In this document: positions 50,228 through 60,679 of the stretch, in pieces | Numbering within the stretch: position 1 is the first letter of the stretch | Layout of the letters: every line of letters starts with the position of its first letter | Position numbers and translations under genes: made by a program | The notes under the pieces: generated by a model | Database searches by the model: none | What the model was told of the DNA's origin: nothing | What the model saw: the letters and a program-made list of their open reading frames with translations, nothing else | Assembly: GCA_028023455.1 (NCBI GenBank) | Contig: JAQFVV010012420.1 | Coordinates: 8,265,194 to 8,329,193 of the forward strand | Source of the DNA: Epiperipatus broadwayi | Taxonomy: Eukaryota; Onychophora; Udeonychophora; Euonychophora; Peripatidae | DNA: 64,000 nucleotides | Direction of reading: 5' to 3'

Positions 50228-50377
50228 TGAAACTGTGATGTGTGACTTTTACCAGCAACTTCATTACGGTGGATTTTTTGATTTAATTCCTTCTTATGAA
50301 GAAGTTGTCACGGTTGTTGGTTCTGACATGAACCAACAACGGAAAGAATGTGAACATCTAGAAGAAACTATTTACAG
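50228..50377 (+). CDS. Internal exon of an unidentified host gene
   Basis: A 150-bp segment with an acceptor (CTAAT branch-like site, then TTTGTTGCTTTATGTTGCAG) and a donor (AG|GTAAAGTAT). One frame is open throughout, T + 49 codons + AG, i.e. a symmetric phase-2 exon. It contains DFYQQLHYGGFFDLIPSYEE and then a charged stretch with MNQQRKECEHLEETIYR, probably helical or coiled coil. Base composition is clearly less AT-rich than on either side and it matches no repeat in the window. The downstream candidate at 53407 starts with the one base this exon needs, completing an Arg codon. I cannot name the protein. Confidence 0.75.
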
Positions 50378-52960
50378 GTAAAGTATACATATCTAACAAA
50401 ACAAAAATTGAGACTTTCTTGATTATCAAAGTTGTTCAGCAATCGATAATTTACATTTTTACAGAAAATAAACTTTCATGCATTAAATATTATACACTTT
50501 TTCTTCCTAAAGCTGCCTTTAAAGTAAAAAAAAAATACTAAATTGCTATAAAAATATTTTAAGGAACTGGCATTCAATATAAAATTGATAATGTGTTATT
50601 CCTTGATATTGATAACCTATTGATTAGTTGCATTAATTTATCTTTAGACGGAGAACTTCTCATAAGTACTGTAACAAAACAAATGAACGCCATTAAAGTT
50701 TTAAATAAACAATAAATGACTTGCTGACATTTTTTTTGCTTAATTAATCTTTTTTTCTCTACATATTTACACATGCATTACTTATATATATATGAATAGT
50801 ATTATATGAACATTTTCAATTCATCTACAAATTTTGGGATGACTAATAGGGTTCACATAATTGCAAATAGTCAATAAACATTGACAACAAAGAGTACTAC
50901 CTCCTGCTATCACATAGAATAAAATATTGGTTCGAATTATTATTATGAGTCTCTTATGACATTAGTCATCTCCTGTGCTAAATATTAACAGTGAGATTTA
51001 TGATTGCACAATCACACTTCTACATTTTAAATACATTTATAAAAATTCTGTCTCCAGTCTTTTATTTTGTGTGTGCCCAAGTTATCAGAATTGAGAGATC
51101 AATGTAAGGGACAAGTTTAAAGGATTGGAACTTTTTAGTTAGGATCTTTGAATTAGATAGTAATGTGTCACCTTGGTACTGGGTGTGGGCCAAATGTTTC
51201 AAATCAGAAATTTCTTAAATATAACTACCATAATTCTGGATGACTGCTTGAATTTAGTCTTTTCTTTTTAAGTTAGATGATTATGCAGATCAGTGCTCCA
51301 TCTTTTTTCTACTTACATCATTATTCTATTGTTGAATTTTGTTTTTTCTACAATATTATCATGGTCACTCTTCTCTACTTGTTTCTTAAATTTTTTTCAG
51401 TTTTTATTATTGTTACCTTCAATATTCATCATATAGTTTTTTTTTATTAAAATAATAGCATAGTGGGGTTTTTTCTTTATATAGTATTCAATAATTTAAA
51501 AATAACATTAATAAATGTTATTTTGTCATTAAAATGAATTATTCATTTTTTTACTATTTTTTAAACAATATATTTTTTCTTTTGTAATTAATTAAATGCA
51601 TAAATAATGTCCTTTCCCCCCAAAATTGGCCCATTAGTTCTAATATGATGTAGAGAAATTTAGTTCATAGAATAAACAAGATTTGTAAAAAATAAATAAG
51701 TAAATGAGTAATATGTGAACATATTTTATATTTATAAATTAATTATATCACAGTTCTTTGGCTTAACTCTTTCAAATTCTGATATTTTCTATTATTATAC
51801 CTGGTAGAAATTTCTGAAAATGTTCAATTTTTATTAAAATCTTTATTTATACTAAAACTCAATAAATTGGACTTGATTTTTTTTTAAATTTAATTTTACA
51901 AATAAAAAAATATTCTAAATAATCATAGTGAACTTTCCAAATATTGAAAAAAATGAGTCATAAATGTGAACAAAAGACATATAATGTTCATATATTGATG
52001 TGAAAGCAAACACTCTCAGAAAATAAATGAATTTGTTTTTATTTTAATTTTTTTCTTTAAATTTGAACAAAAAAATGTTTTCTTATGATAAATTTATCAA
52101 ACTCTTCTTTAAAATCTGATGTTTTCTTTATAAGTATTGCAATATTTTGAAAAAAATTAGCACGTTAGTTCTGATAGTTAATGATATTACACATGCTGTG
52201 ATTTTGTTTGCTAATGTTACAGTCAAGTTTATTAATTTTTATTTTAAAAAATAAAACATAAATAAATAAAATCAAAGTATATATCTGTGTTCTTTATGTT
52301 TAAGTAATTATCAACCAATTACTGTGTAAAAATATTCATAAATATTTAATAAACTAGCAAAAACATATTTTTTTTTATTCCAAAAACTTTGCATGAAAAC
52401 TAGACCAGAAGAAAATAAATGCCTTCTATGCATTATTTTCTGTTATAAATAATAAACTAAAGACTTTAAACTACTATCCATAACACACTGACTTCTATAG
52501 ATATTTTTTAAAATTAATAAATCACTAAAAGCAGGACTGCAGAAATTGCATTATAAAAAGTCCCTATGTTAATGTTAGTTACAATAATGGTGAAACAATG
52601 CTAAAAAGTAGCAAAAGTATTACACTTATTTTGAAATTAAAGCATGCTTTTTTAATGGAAATCATTTTCTTCAGGTTAAATAAACCAATAAAATTACTGC
52701 AATACATCTATAGTTAATTTTTTATTAGCTTGATTAAGCATGAAGGCTTTTATGATGTAATTTAAATATAGTAATCTATTACCTGTTGGCATTTATAATT
52801 TAATGTATATGGAATACTCACGATAAAAAATATTGCATATATATATTCATTTTAAATAGTCAAATTTCAAGCTTAAATATTGTCCATTATACTACATGGA
52901 AGTTCCCACAAATAATATTATGAATTCATCATTTATCTGTGAGAATATTAGAATTAATAC
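50378..52960 (+). other. Probable intron, AT-rich
   Basis: No gene or shared repeat is seen. It would be part of the ~3-kb intron between the 50228 and 53407 exons. Confidence 0.45.
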
Positions 52961-53082
52961 ATATATAAACCATTATACAATTACAAATATCCAGTAATGC
53001 CCTCTATTCGCTATTATTGAGATATAGACTTTTAAACAGAGGGTGTTACTGGATATTTGTAATTGTATAATGGTTTATATAT
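52961..53082. mobile_element. Short foldback element
   Basis: The arms 52961-53005 and 53038-53082 pair almost perfectly (ATATATAAACCATTATACAA with its complement, then ATCCAGTAATGCCCTCT with AGAGGGTGTTACTGGAT). The loop is ~33 bp. The block AACACCCTCTGT also appears at 47743 in a LINE context. No clear target duplication. Confidence 0.8.
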
Positions 53083-53121
53083 TTGTATAATTATTTCAAT
53101 TAGTGTTAACAGTAACTTTCT

Positions 53122-53126
<5 letters not shown>

Positions 53127-53197
<71 letters not shown>
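53127..53197. repeat. (TA)n microsatellite, ~70 bp
   Basis: About 35 uninterrupted TA units. Confidence 0.97.
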
Positions 53198-53200
<3 letters not shown>

Positions 53201-53406
53201 TGTAAATGTATTTAAATAAAATAAATGTTAATAAAAATACATTTTTATAATTTATAACAAAATTATAATTTTATCAAACAAACTATATTTTAATGCAATA
53301 ATCAATCCAAATATAATTTTTTATAATTTCATGATAGGTCTGTTTCACATCTATTAGTGGCTCATAAAGTATTAAAAATGTCTGAATTCTAACAAGATTT
53401 TTTCAG

Positions 53407-53456
53407 GCCCTATGAATTGACTTACAGAATTGAATATAAAGTTCAATACACATTAT
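53407..53456 (+). CDS. Candidate exon following 50228-50377
   Basis: A very good acceptor precedes it: branch-like TTCTAAC, then AAGATTTTTTCAG. In the phase dictated by the previous exon it reads PYELTYRIEYKVQYTL. The donor is uncertain. GTACTAG at 53457 would end the exon with one spare base and so fit the exon at 58438, but it is a weak donor. Without it the frame runs to a stop at 53638, making this a possible last exon of about 230 bp with increasingly AT-biased codons. Phase agreement and the acceptor are the support; there is no homology evidence. Confidence 0.45.
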
Positions 53457-53911
53457 GTACTAGAATTCTCTGCATGATCAAAATATACCACAATATAAAA
53501 TGCTATGAATATATAATGACTGCCCAGAAATTCAATAAGAAAAACTGTTCTGTAAAATTGTGCTCACAGTTAAACAAAATAATTATTATAAATAAAATTT
53601 CTAGAACATATTGTCAAAAAATGAACACTTTTGTTTAAAAAATACAAAACTAAACCAATTTTCAATCCAAGCATATATGATCAACAGAAAATGAAACACG
53701 TCAGTTAATAAAATTGAGTAACTCTAATTTTGGGATTTATTTTGGACTTATAATTTGTTTTTGAGTGTTTGTTTTTGGTAAAAAAAAAAAAGTTAAAATA
53801 TTATTATTTCATTATTTGGCAGAAGTTTGTCTGCTTTGAAGCACTCTAATGGATCTTTTTTTCCCTTAATATTTTTGCACTTTTTCTTGTTATTTCTAAT
53901 GAAAAACTCTT
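53457..53911. other. AT-rich DNA (intron or 3' exon extension)
   Basis: The first 180 bp stay open in the exon frame. After that nothing is recognisable. Confidence 0.4.
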
Positions 53912-54240
53912 ATTCTTTATCAAATCTTTATGTTTTAGATAAATTTTATTAAATTTTTATGTTCAAATAACAAAAACAATCTTAGAAAAAAATTATCAAC
54001 TTTGCAAATGAAAGGAAAAGTATAAACAGTAGTAATGTTATCAATACAAAGGACTTTAAGACAGCCTGGAATGGAAAAAATCTATTTAATAAAAAAAACT
54101 TTTTCAAATTTTTATGTTTTAGATAAATTTTTATTAAAATTATAAGTTCAATTAACAAAATTATTTATATAAATAAAAAAAAACCTTCTAATTAAACAAG
54201 CAACAATAATGTTATCAATAAAAAGCATGTTTTGTTTGAC
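53912..54240 (+). repeat. Two tandem copies of a ~190-bp repeat (third copy at 55822)
   Basis: TTTTTATGTTTTAGATAAAT followed by TTATTAAA, TTCAAnTAACAAA and a GTAATGTTATCAATA-type end occurs at 53912-54056 and 54100-54235, and again with divergence at 55822-55950. Confidence 0.7.
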
Positions 54241-55283
54241 ATCACATAAATTTACAATTGAATAATTTATTCTTAATAATGTAAATATATCAAATTTATT
54301 AAGCACAAACAGATAACAATATAATAATGTGAAAGCTAAAACCTTCAACAGATATGCTTTAAACATGCTTATGTGACAGCCAATCAGATGTAATAATGAC
54401 AGCACATGGACCTCTCAATTCTCAAACACAAGTCAGAACTATAATGTAATAAAAAAGTAAACAATTAAAACTCCTTGATTGTTCAATTTTCTCATTGGCC
54501 ACCTTGAATAAAAATTTGAGTGATTTCATTTAATAAATACGTATCTAGCCGATTTTCTTTCGTAAATATATAAATGTACTGTAATCAGAATAGTTTTAAT
54601 TTAGCTTCTAAAAATTGAATTATTTTACATTCAAATTGGTTAATTGTAATGAAAAATTTAAAATAATGTTAATAATTGAAGAAAAATATAAGAAAAACAT
54701 ATGAAAAATAACCTGCAGTAAAACAAAAGAAATATATTGGAACCAATCATTACGTGAAATCGCTGATGATTTCTTGTGTCTTAGAAATTATGATTTCTGA
54801 TTATTCACTTCTGTTGTCTTTTCTTCATCTAAAATTAAATATTTTAAATAAAAATCTAAATCTAGACACATTATTAGTCAATATAGTATAAAAATTAATC
54901 ATAAAATGCATAATCATTTATGGAAAATAGTTCAATTTTGTTAGTAATTCCTGAATGTCATTCATATGCAAAAAGCAGTCAATGTTATTCACTTGTCTTG
55001 AATATCAGTGAAGCACTATTCACTTTCTCTTGATTATTTTTCTTGTAAAATTTAAAAATTTTCAAATCAAAGTTAATATTTAGTTAAATTAATATACAAA
55101 TTTAATTATCAATGTAAAAAATTATGAGAAATATATTTATTTACATTTAAAATCTATTATGAAAGTATAAAACATTTTGGTTTGATTTTTGACTTTGACT
55201 GTTAAAAACACCTGGAGAACAATGGCCAAAGTTGACAGCTAGTGCTTTGTGGCATCTTATAAGAGAAAAGAGGAGGGACTACA
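54241..55283. other. AT-rich non-coding DNA
   Basis: No gene or repeat recognised; the minus-strand frame at 54148-54405 is chance translation of AT-rich sequence. Confidence 0.5.
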
Positions 55284-55408
55284 TAATAAAAGACCACAAT
55301 TAAAAATCATTTTTTTTTGTGAAAATGTAATAAAAGACCACAATTAAAAATCATTTTTTTGTGAAAATATAATAAAAGACCACAATGGAAAATCAATTTT
55401 TTGTGAAA
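55284..55408 (+). repeat. Three tandem ~43-bp units
   Basis: TAATAAAAGACCACAATTAA with a T-run and GTGAAAAT begins at 55284, 55328 and 55370. The 100-codon minus-strand frame that reads the units as repeated peptides is a repeat artefact. Confidence 0.9.
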
Positions 55409-55821
55409 AAGACTGCCAAATGTGGATTGTTTTGAAATTAAAATTTTAAATACCAATAAAGCTATAAATTTACAATAAAATAATTGTAAAATAGTGAATA
55501 TGTGACCAAAAATGGCCCAGATATGGTGCAAAATGTAGAAATTATTGTTCTTTTTTTTTGTAATTACCAGATATGAGGTTAAAAAATAAAAACACTTTTC
55601 TGTTAACACTGATGTAAAGAATGACCAATATAGAATTATGTTTTTTTCTGAATGGATATATTTTTTACTGATTATTATTTACTGCATTTATCTAGGCACA
55701 ATAATTAAAACTAAAAACTGTTAATGAATTTCACTCATGAAAATCATTTGAAAGTAATATTTTTATTTGAGGATGTGTCATTAGCAGATCTAAATAGAGT
55801 AAAATACCATTGAGAAAAAAT
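55409..55821. other. AT-rich non-coding DNA
   Basis: Nothing recognisable. Confidence 0.5.
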
Positions 55822-55950
55822 ATTCTTTATCAAATCTTTATGTTTTAAATAAACTTTATCAAGATCATATATCCAAATTTTAGAAATAAAAAGAAATCAA
55901 CTTTTTAAATAAACAAACAATAATAATGTTATAAATAAAAACACATTTCA
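55822..55950 (+). repeat. Third copy of the 53912 repeat
   Basis: TTTATCAAATCTTTATGTTT, AACAATAATAATGTTATAAA and neighbouring text match the 53912 and 54100 units in order. Confidence 0.65.
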
Positions 55951-57233
55951 GTTCTATATTACATACATTTTCACAGTGCCAATGGAAGAATTTAATGCCT
56001 GTAGAACCATGAATTAAATATTTCATGCACATATATATATATAAAATCAGATAAACTAAATATAATACACAAAAACATGGAATAACCTTTATCAAAATGT
56101 CAATATATAATAATAAATAATAGTTATTGCCAACATATAGCATATCTGGCAGCCTGAGTAAATAGTAGGCTTGCTGTAAATTGACTATAGCTATTATTTA
56201 TTTTTATATATTGGCATTTTGATTGTTGTACAGTTTGTTTCAGAGTTTTTTTATTATATATACTTTAAACAGAATAATAGCATATGAACTATAACAAACA
56301 TTATTTCTTCATCACAAAGTATTTTGTTCTGCATCTGAAAACTTCTCAGATATCTCTGGAAATACAACATGTTGACATATAATGTTCAAATTAGAAATCA
56401 TGATTCTATTCAAGAATAAAAAAAACATAAACTTTACTCCAATAATCATATATATTTTAGATGTCTCTGAGAATGTGTTCTATAATTGTATTTAATATTT
56501 TAATGAAAGTACAATGTTGTTAATATAAATAATAATAAAAGCTTTATTAAGTAGCAATTCCTGCATTAAACTGATGTGCTATATGGCTTAATTCCAAATC
56601 CGTAATAGAGATTATTTCTGATATTTGAGAAGTTTGCAAGTAAGTTCAAAAATTTTTTAGAACACGGAAGTTATATTGTTTTAGTGATATAAAAATACAC
56701 TAAAGTTTATAGTCCAATGTTAAGATATTAGAATTAAAAGTATGGCAAGCTGTGGAAACAAACAATAATCAGGTTGTTTTCATTCGGTGATAATTCTTTG
56801 TTACTAAATTATTCTACCTAATTTTAATGAGAATTTGTTCATTTATACATAACTAAATTAATTAGCTATCTTAATAGTATTACTAAATAAATGTGTATCT
56901 GGCCACATTTATCTGGAGAGTAAAGATTATAACACAATCTGTTTTTGATTTCACGAATGTCAATGCCCTAATTGTATTAATAAAAAACGATATAATTGTT
57001 ATGCAATATTCACTATTATTAATAAAAGATCGTTCACTTAAAAGGGCAGAGTATTGGATTGCCTTTTGCAATATTTAAAATAAAGAAAACTGAACAACTT
57101 TTTAATTAAAAAAAAAAAAAAGCAAACAAACAAAAAAAAAGGGGGGGGGGGCAACAAATATTAGTTACAGCGTATTGTAAATCTTTTTTTTTGTCAGAAT
57201 TTCTGCCTGTCCTTAAAAGAACAGACTAATATG
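55951..57233. other. AT-rich non-coding DNA
   Basis: Ends with an A-run and a G12 homopolymer near 57106-57152. No gene recognised. Confidence 0.5.
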
Positions 57234-57368
57234 TGCATATAATAACTTTTTTTTTAAGTGTCATAGCATCGAACGGGACGCGAACCCGTAACCCGGGCAA
57301 CTGCCTGCAAGTGCAAGGCAGTCGCGCTGATCTCTCGACCACCGATGCAAGACTGCATATAATGACTT
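57234..57368 (-). mobile_element. tRNA-derived SINE with 15-bp target duplication
   Basis: The tRNA-like part is 57266-57348 (83 bp) on the minus strand: GCATCGG...CGATGC ends, A-box-like TGGTCGAGAGA, and B-box-like GGTTCGCGTCC. It is followed by TATGACACTT and an A-tail. Direct repeats TGCATATAATAACTT (57234-57248) and TGCATATAATGACTT (57354-57368) flank it. The element is nearly all tRNA-like: a short AGTCTT leader, 83 bp, ten bases and the tail. The anticodon arm is a long CTGCCT/AGGCAG stem with no normal 7-base loop, so it is not a functional tRNA. Confidence 0.9.
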
Positions 57369-58042
57369 GTGTTGGTAGAATCAACAAAAAAGTGTTAATA
57401 CTTTTTAAACTCAAAAAATAATTTTTGAAGAATACATTGATAATTAATTTTATCAAAAATTTGAATATGTATGTATTTAATATCTTTTAAAATAAAGTAA
57501 TGATTAAAATCATGATAAATTTTAAATTAATAAAAATGATAGATTTAAAAAAGATTAATCTCAATATCTAATTTAATTTTAATTTATTTTTATTTATTTG
57601 ACTTTAATCTGTCATTTAAAGCCCGGAGATTTTTGAAGTTAATGAGGTCGTCTTTATTAATTAAATTTATAAGAAGATTGTTTTCATTCTTATTCAGTGA
57701 AGTATGTGAAAAATAAATTACTTCATTGAATTTTAAATTACTTTCCTTGAGAAAATTTAATTTTAAAAATGCACTCATTTAGGTTACTTTCAGCGATTCT
57801 ATGAACAGTTTTAACTCTTAGTCAATTATTTAATTTAATGAAATGAATGATGCGTGTGTGGTTGCATATTTTGTTATATATAAACGTATAACATATCGTC
57901 TTTCATATATATATATGCTGAAAGGTGTAATTCAGCAATCTGACATTGGCAAGTAATTTAATTAATAATTGTGAAAGTTGCGTATAAGATTTCACCTAAT
58001 TTTTTTTTTTTTTTACAAAAAATTGATTAAAACTGAAAGAAA
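57369..58042. other. AT-rich non-coding DNA
   Basis: No gene recognised. Confidence 0.5.
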
Positions 58043-58184
58043 ATATCAGCTTAATTTTGTCTTGTATTGGTGGTCGAGAGGTCAGCGCGACTGCCTTGCA
58101 CTTGCAGGCAGTTGCCCGGGTTGCGGATTCGCGTCCCGGCCGATGCTATGACACTTAAAAAAATATATATATCAGCTTAATTTT
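58043..58184 (+). mobile_element. tRNA-derived SINE with 16-bp target duplication
   Basis: A perfect direct repeat, ATATCAGCTTAATTTT, at 58043-58058 and 58169-58184. The tRNA-like core is 58064-58146, with A-box TGGTCGAGAGG and B-box-like GATTCGCGTCC, followed by TATGACACTTAAAAAAA. Same family as 57234 (opposite strand, 0.8 kb away) and 9772. Retroposition is directly shown by the duplication plus A-tail. Confidence 0.93.
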
Positions 58185-58437
58185 TCTGACATGTAAAGTC
58201 CTAAAAAAATTGATGGTAAAAAGTAGCTGACAAAAAATTGGTATCGATTATTGTTAAATCTATGAGGGAAAATGTATATGTCTATTTTAAAAGTTTCAAA
58301 CTTTTGATACCTGATTGGCCAAAGCACTATCGCTACGTGGCTAAAAGGCACCTCTGTGCAAGGTAAATTTTATTACACACACACCCCACCATGCCATGAA
58401 ATAAAATTTTTAAATTAAAATACTTTTTTTTTTTCAG

Positions 58438-58489
58438 TACTTTTGCAAGAAAAACTTGAAAATATGGCTCTAGTCATTCAACGTGTTTG
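58438..58489 (+). CDS. Candidate exon encoding the start of an IQ-like motif
   Basis: A 52-bp segment between a strong acceptor (a long T-run, then CAG) and the donor GTAAATTCC. Only one frame is open: two bases, then LLQEKLENMALVIQRV, then TG. If the next exon starts with G the codon is Trp, giving ALVIQRVW, which reads like the first half of an IQ calmodulin-binding motif (I/L-Q-x-x-x-R-G). The entry phase requires one spare base from the previous exon, available if the 53407 exon ends at 53456. I found no following exon in the window. The assignment rests on splice signals and motif resemblance. Confidence 0.5.
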
Positions 58490-58899
58490 GTAAATTCCTT
58501 ATATTTTTTATTCATTTATTTCTATACAATAAATCCAGAGATTAAAACATACAAACTAAAATAAGACAAATTAATGTTTAAAAAACAATTTTAAAACAAT
58601 AATTAAATAATACCTTAAAACAAATGGAAATTTATTGACTTTAAAATTTTTAATTTTTTTAGTATTTATTTATTTCAAAACATTATTTTTTGGGTGATCT
58701 TGCAAAATTGCTAATAGTGATAGGAAATATCTGCAAATAAAACAATTTTTTAAAATGTCTGTTTTTATTATATTAACTACCCCCTCCCATGTACACACAC
58801 ACATGAAAACATTGCATCTCCCCTCCTTTTCTTCTGCTGGTTCTGATATTGTATAACTAATTCTATTTCTAGTTACCTATCTGGTTACTAAAAATATTA
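58490..58899. other. Probable intron, AT-rich
   Basis: No gene recognised; a small (AC)n run lies near 58792-58804. Confidence 0.45.
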
Positions 58900-59170
58900 T
58901 CTACAGTCAGGGTATAATTCTCACAACATTCAGTGGCATCTTTTGCACCTTAGCTTCCAAAGTCTAGACAAAATTGCAGCATAGCAAAGAGAAAACAGAG
59001 TCAGTTTTTTTTTATACCTTACATAACAGTTCATATTCATTATCTTTTCTCAAATATAATAGTTATAACAAGGCTTGTGTAATTCTTAGACTTCTTTATC
59101 AGTATTTAGGTCAACTTTAACCAGCATAGTAATAATTCATTAAAAATAGTTATTGCTTGTTTGAAAACCC
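58900..59170 (+). repeat. Dispersed repeat, copy B (partner at 18700)
   Basis: Same orientation and block order as 18700-19030, strongly diverged. It begins CAGGGTATAATTCTC where the other copy has the palindromic AGGTCA site, so the site is not conserved in this copy. Confidence 0.65.
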
Positions 59171-60010
59171 ATTCAGAATCTCTCATGCATAAACTTATTT
59201 TCATTTTCTATTTAATTTTTTGTGTCATTTTGCTATTAATAAGTATATTTTATTATATATAATTTGATATTTTAAATTTTCATACTTTTATTGTTTATTT
59301 GATAAATGTTCAAAAGCCATTAACACACATTTGCACTTTATTTTAATGATAAATTATATTGGGTAACTAAACATTTGCTTTTGTTTTACTATTTCCCAGT
59401 AGAATGACATTTACAAGAGCTTTCAAATGATATTATATTGGTTACTGCATTAAGCAGAATGGCATTAAAATGTCAGTATAATCAAATTTTTTAAGAATTA
59501 AATATTTTGGCACATATCCTTTAAAAAAAAATTTATTTGCTAATTCTGTTAAGCAGCTAAAACAGGCAGTAGATCTGCAATCAAAAAACAATTTTTGGAT
59601 ATATTCGGTTAATATTATGGGTCAATTATGAGTTTTTAGATAATTAACAAATACCATGAGTCCATATTCAAGGAAAAACGAATTAATAAAACATGTAAAA
59701 ATAATAATATTGCTATTAAAATGAAGAAAAAATAATATCAGTTTTAAAAATAAAGTTAAATTTTGAAGTACCATCAGAATCAATCCTAGTTGTTGATACT
59801 CAAGACATAGATGGTTTAACCTCTGCATTATAACAAACAATCTATACTATTGCTTTTAACATGTAAATGATAAATATAAGTATTTACTACATGACTATTG
59901 CATAATTATTGTAATTATTTTGAAACAATATTTTTTAAATAAGTTTATTTTTAAATCAATTATAAATAATAATGTAATAATTTTTATATAAATTAAAATA
60001 TTTAAATAAA
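59171..60010. other. AT-rich non-coding DNA
   Basis: No gene or repeat recognised. Confidence 0.5.
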
Positions 60011-60510
60011 AGTGATTCAGAAATCTAAACATTTTCATACACATAAATTTTATTAATTATTGCAAGAATGGTGTCCACCTGTTCAATTTATCTCAATTAT
60101 AGACTACAGTATATAATATTTAGTATCTTTTGAACAATAGACACAAGACTAAAAAAAAAAGTAAACATTCTTATATTTCAAAAAAATATATTTCAAATAG
60201 AATGTGTTTTTGACAATGGAGAGATTTGGAAATCTAAATATTTTCATTTAAATATAAATTTTATTAACTATTCCAACAAAATGGTGCATATCTGTATAAT
60301 TTAGTCTTATAAATTATATTTAATATATTTTTAACAATTGTCACAACACCAAATAAAAAAGTAATTTTCTTATATTTAAATAAAAAATATTTGCTATCAG
60401 AATGTGTTTCTAACAATGGAGTGATTCATAAATTAAACATTTTAATTTAGATATACATTTAATTAGTTATTGTGGTGATTTGGTGTTCACAATGGTGAAG
60501 TGCCTTTTTA
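60011..60510 (+). repeat. Tandem ~205-bp repeat, 2.4 units
   Basis: Units begin at 60011 (AGTGATTCAGAAATCTAAAC), 60221 (GAGATTTGGAAATCTAAATA) and 60421 (GTGATTCATAAATTAAACAT). Each is followed by ATTTTATTAA and a GAATGGTG/AAATGGTG/TTTGGTG block, and units end GAATGTGTTTnTnACAATGGA. Divergence suggests an old array. Confidence 0.85.
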
Positions 60511-60648
60511 CCCACCCAACCTGTACATTCACATGTGGTGGCTTTGGGCCAAAGTATCAGTGTAAATAAAGTTTTAAATTACATAATATTTTTAAATAAG
60601 CATATATGCATTACAGATATATACAATTAATTTTCATATACATTTTCA

Positions 60649-60671
60649 TTATATATATATATATATATATC
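60649..60671. repeat. (AT)n run at the 3' border of a LINE
   Basis: About 11 TA units directly following the C-terminal end of the minus-strand LINE, as often seen at the 3' end of non-LTR insertions. Confidence 0.8.
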
Positions 60672-60679
60672 ATGATTTT

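Noticed and set aside
56883-57078. Overlapping short frames on both strands
   Set aside because: Chance frames in AT-rich DNA; no motif or splice support.
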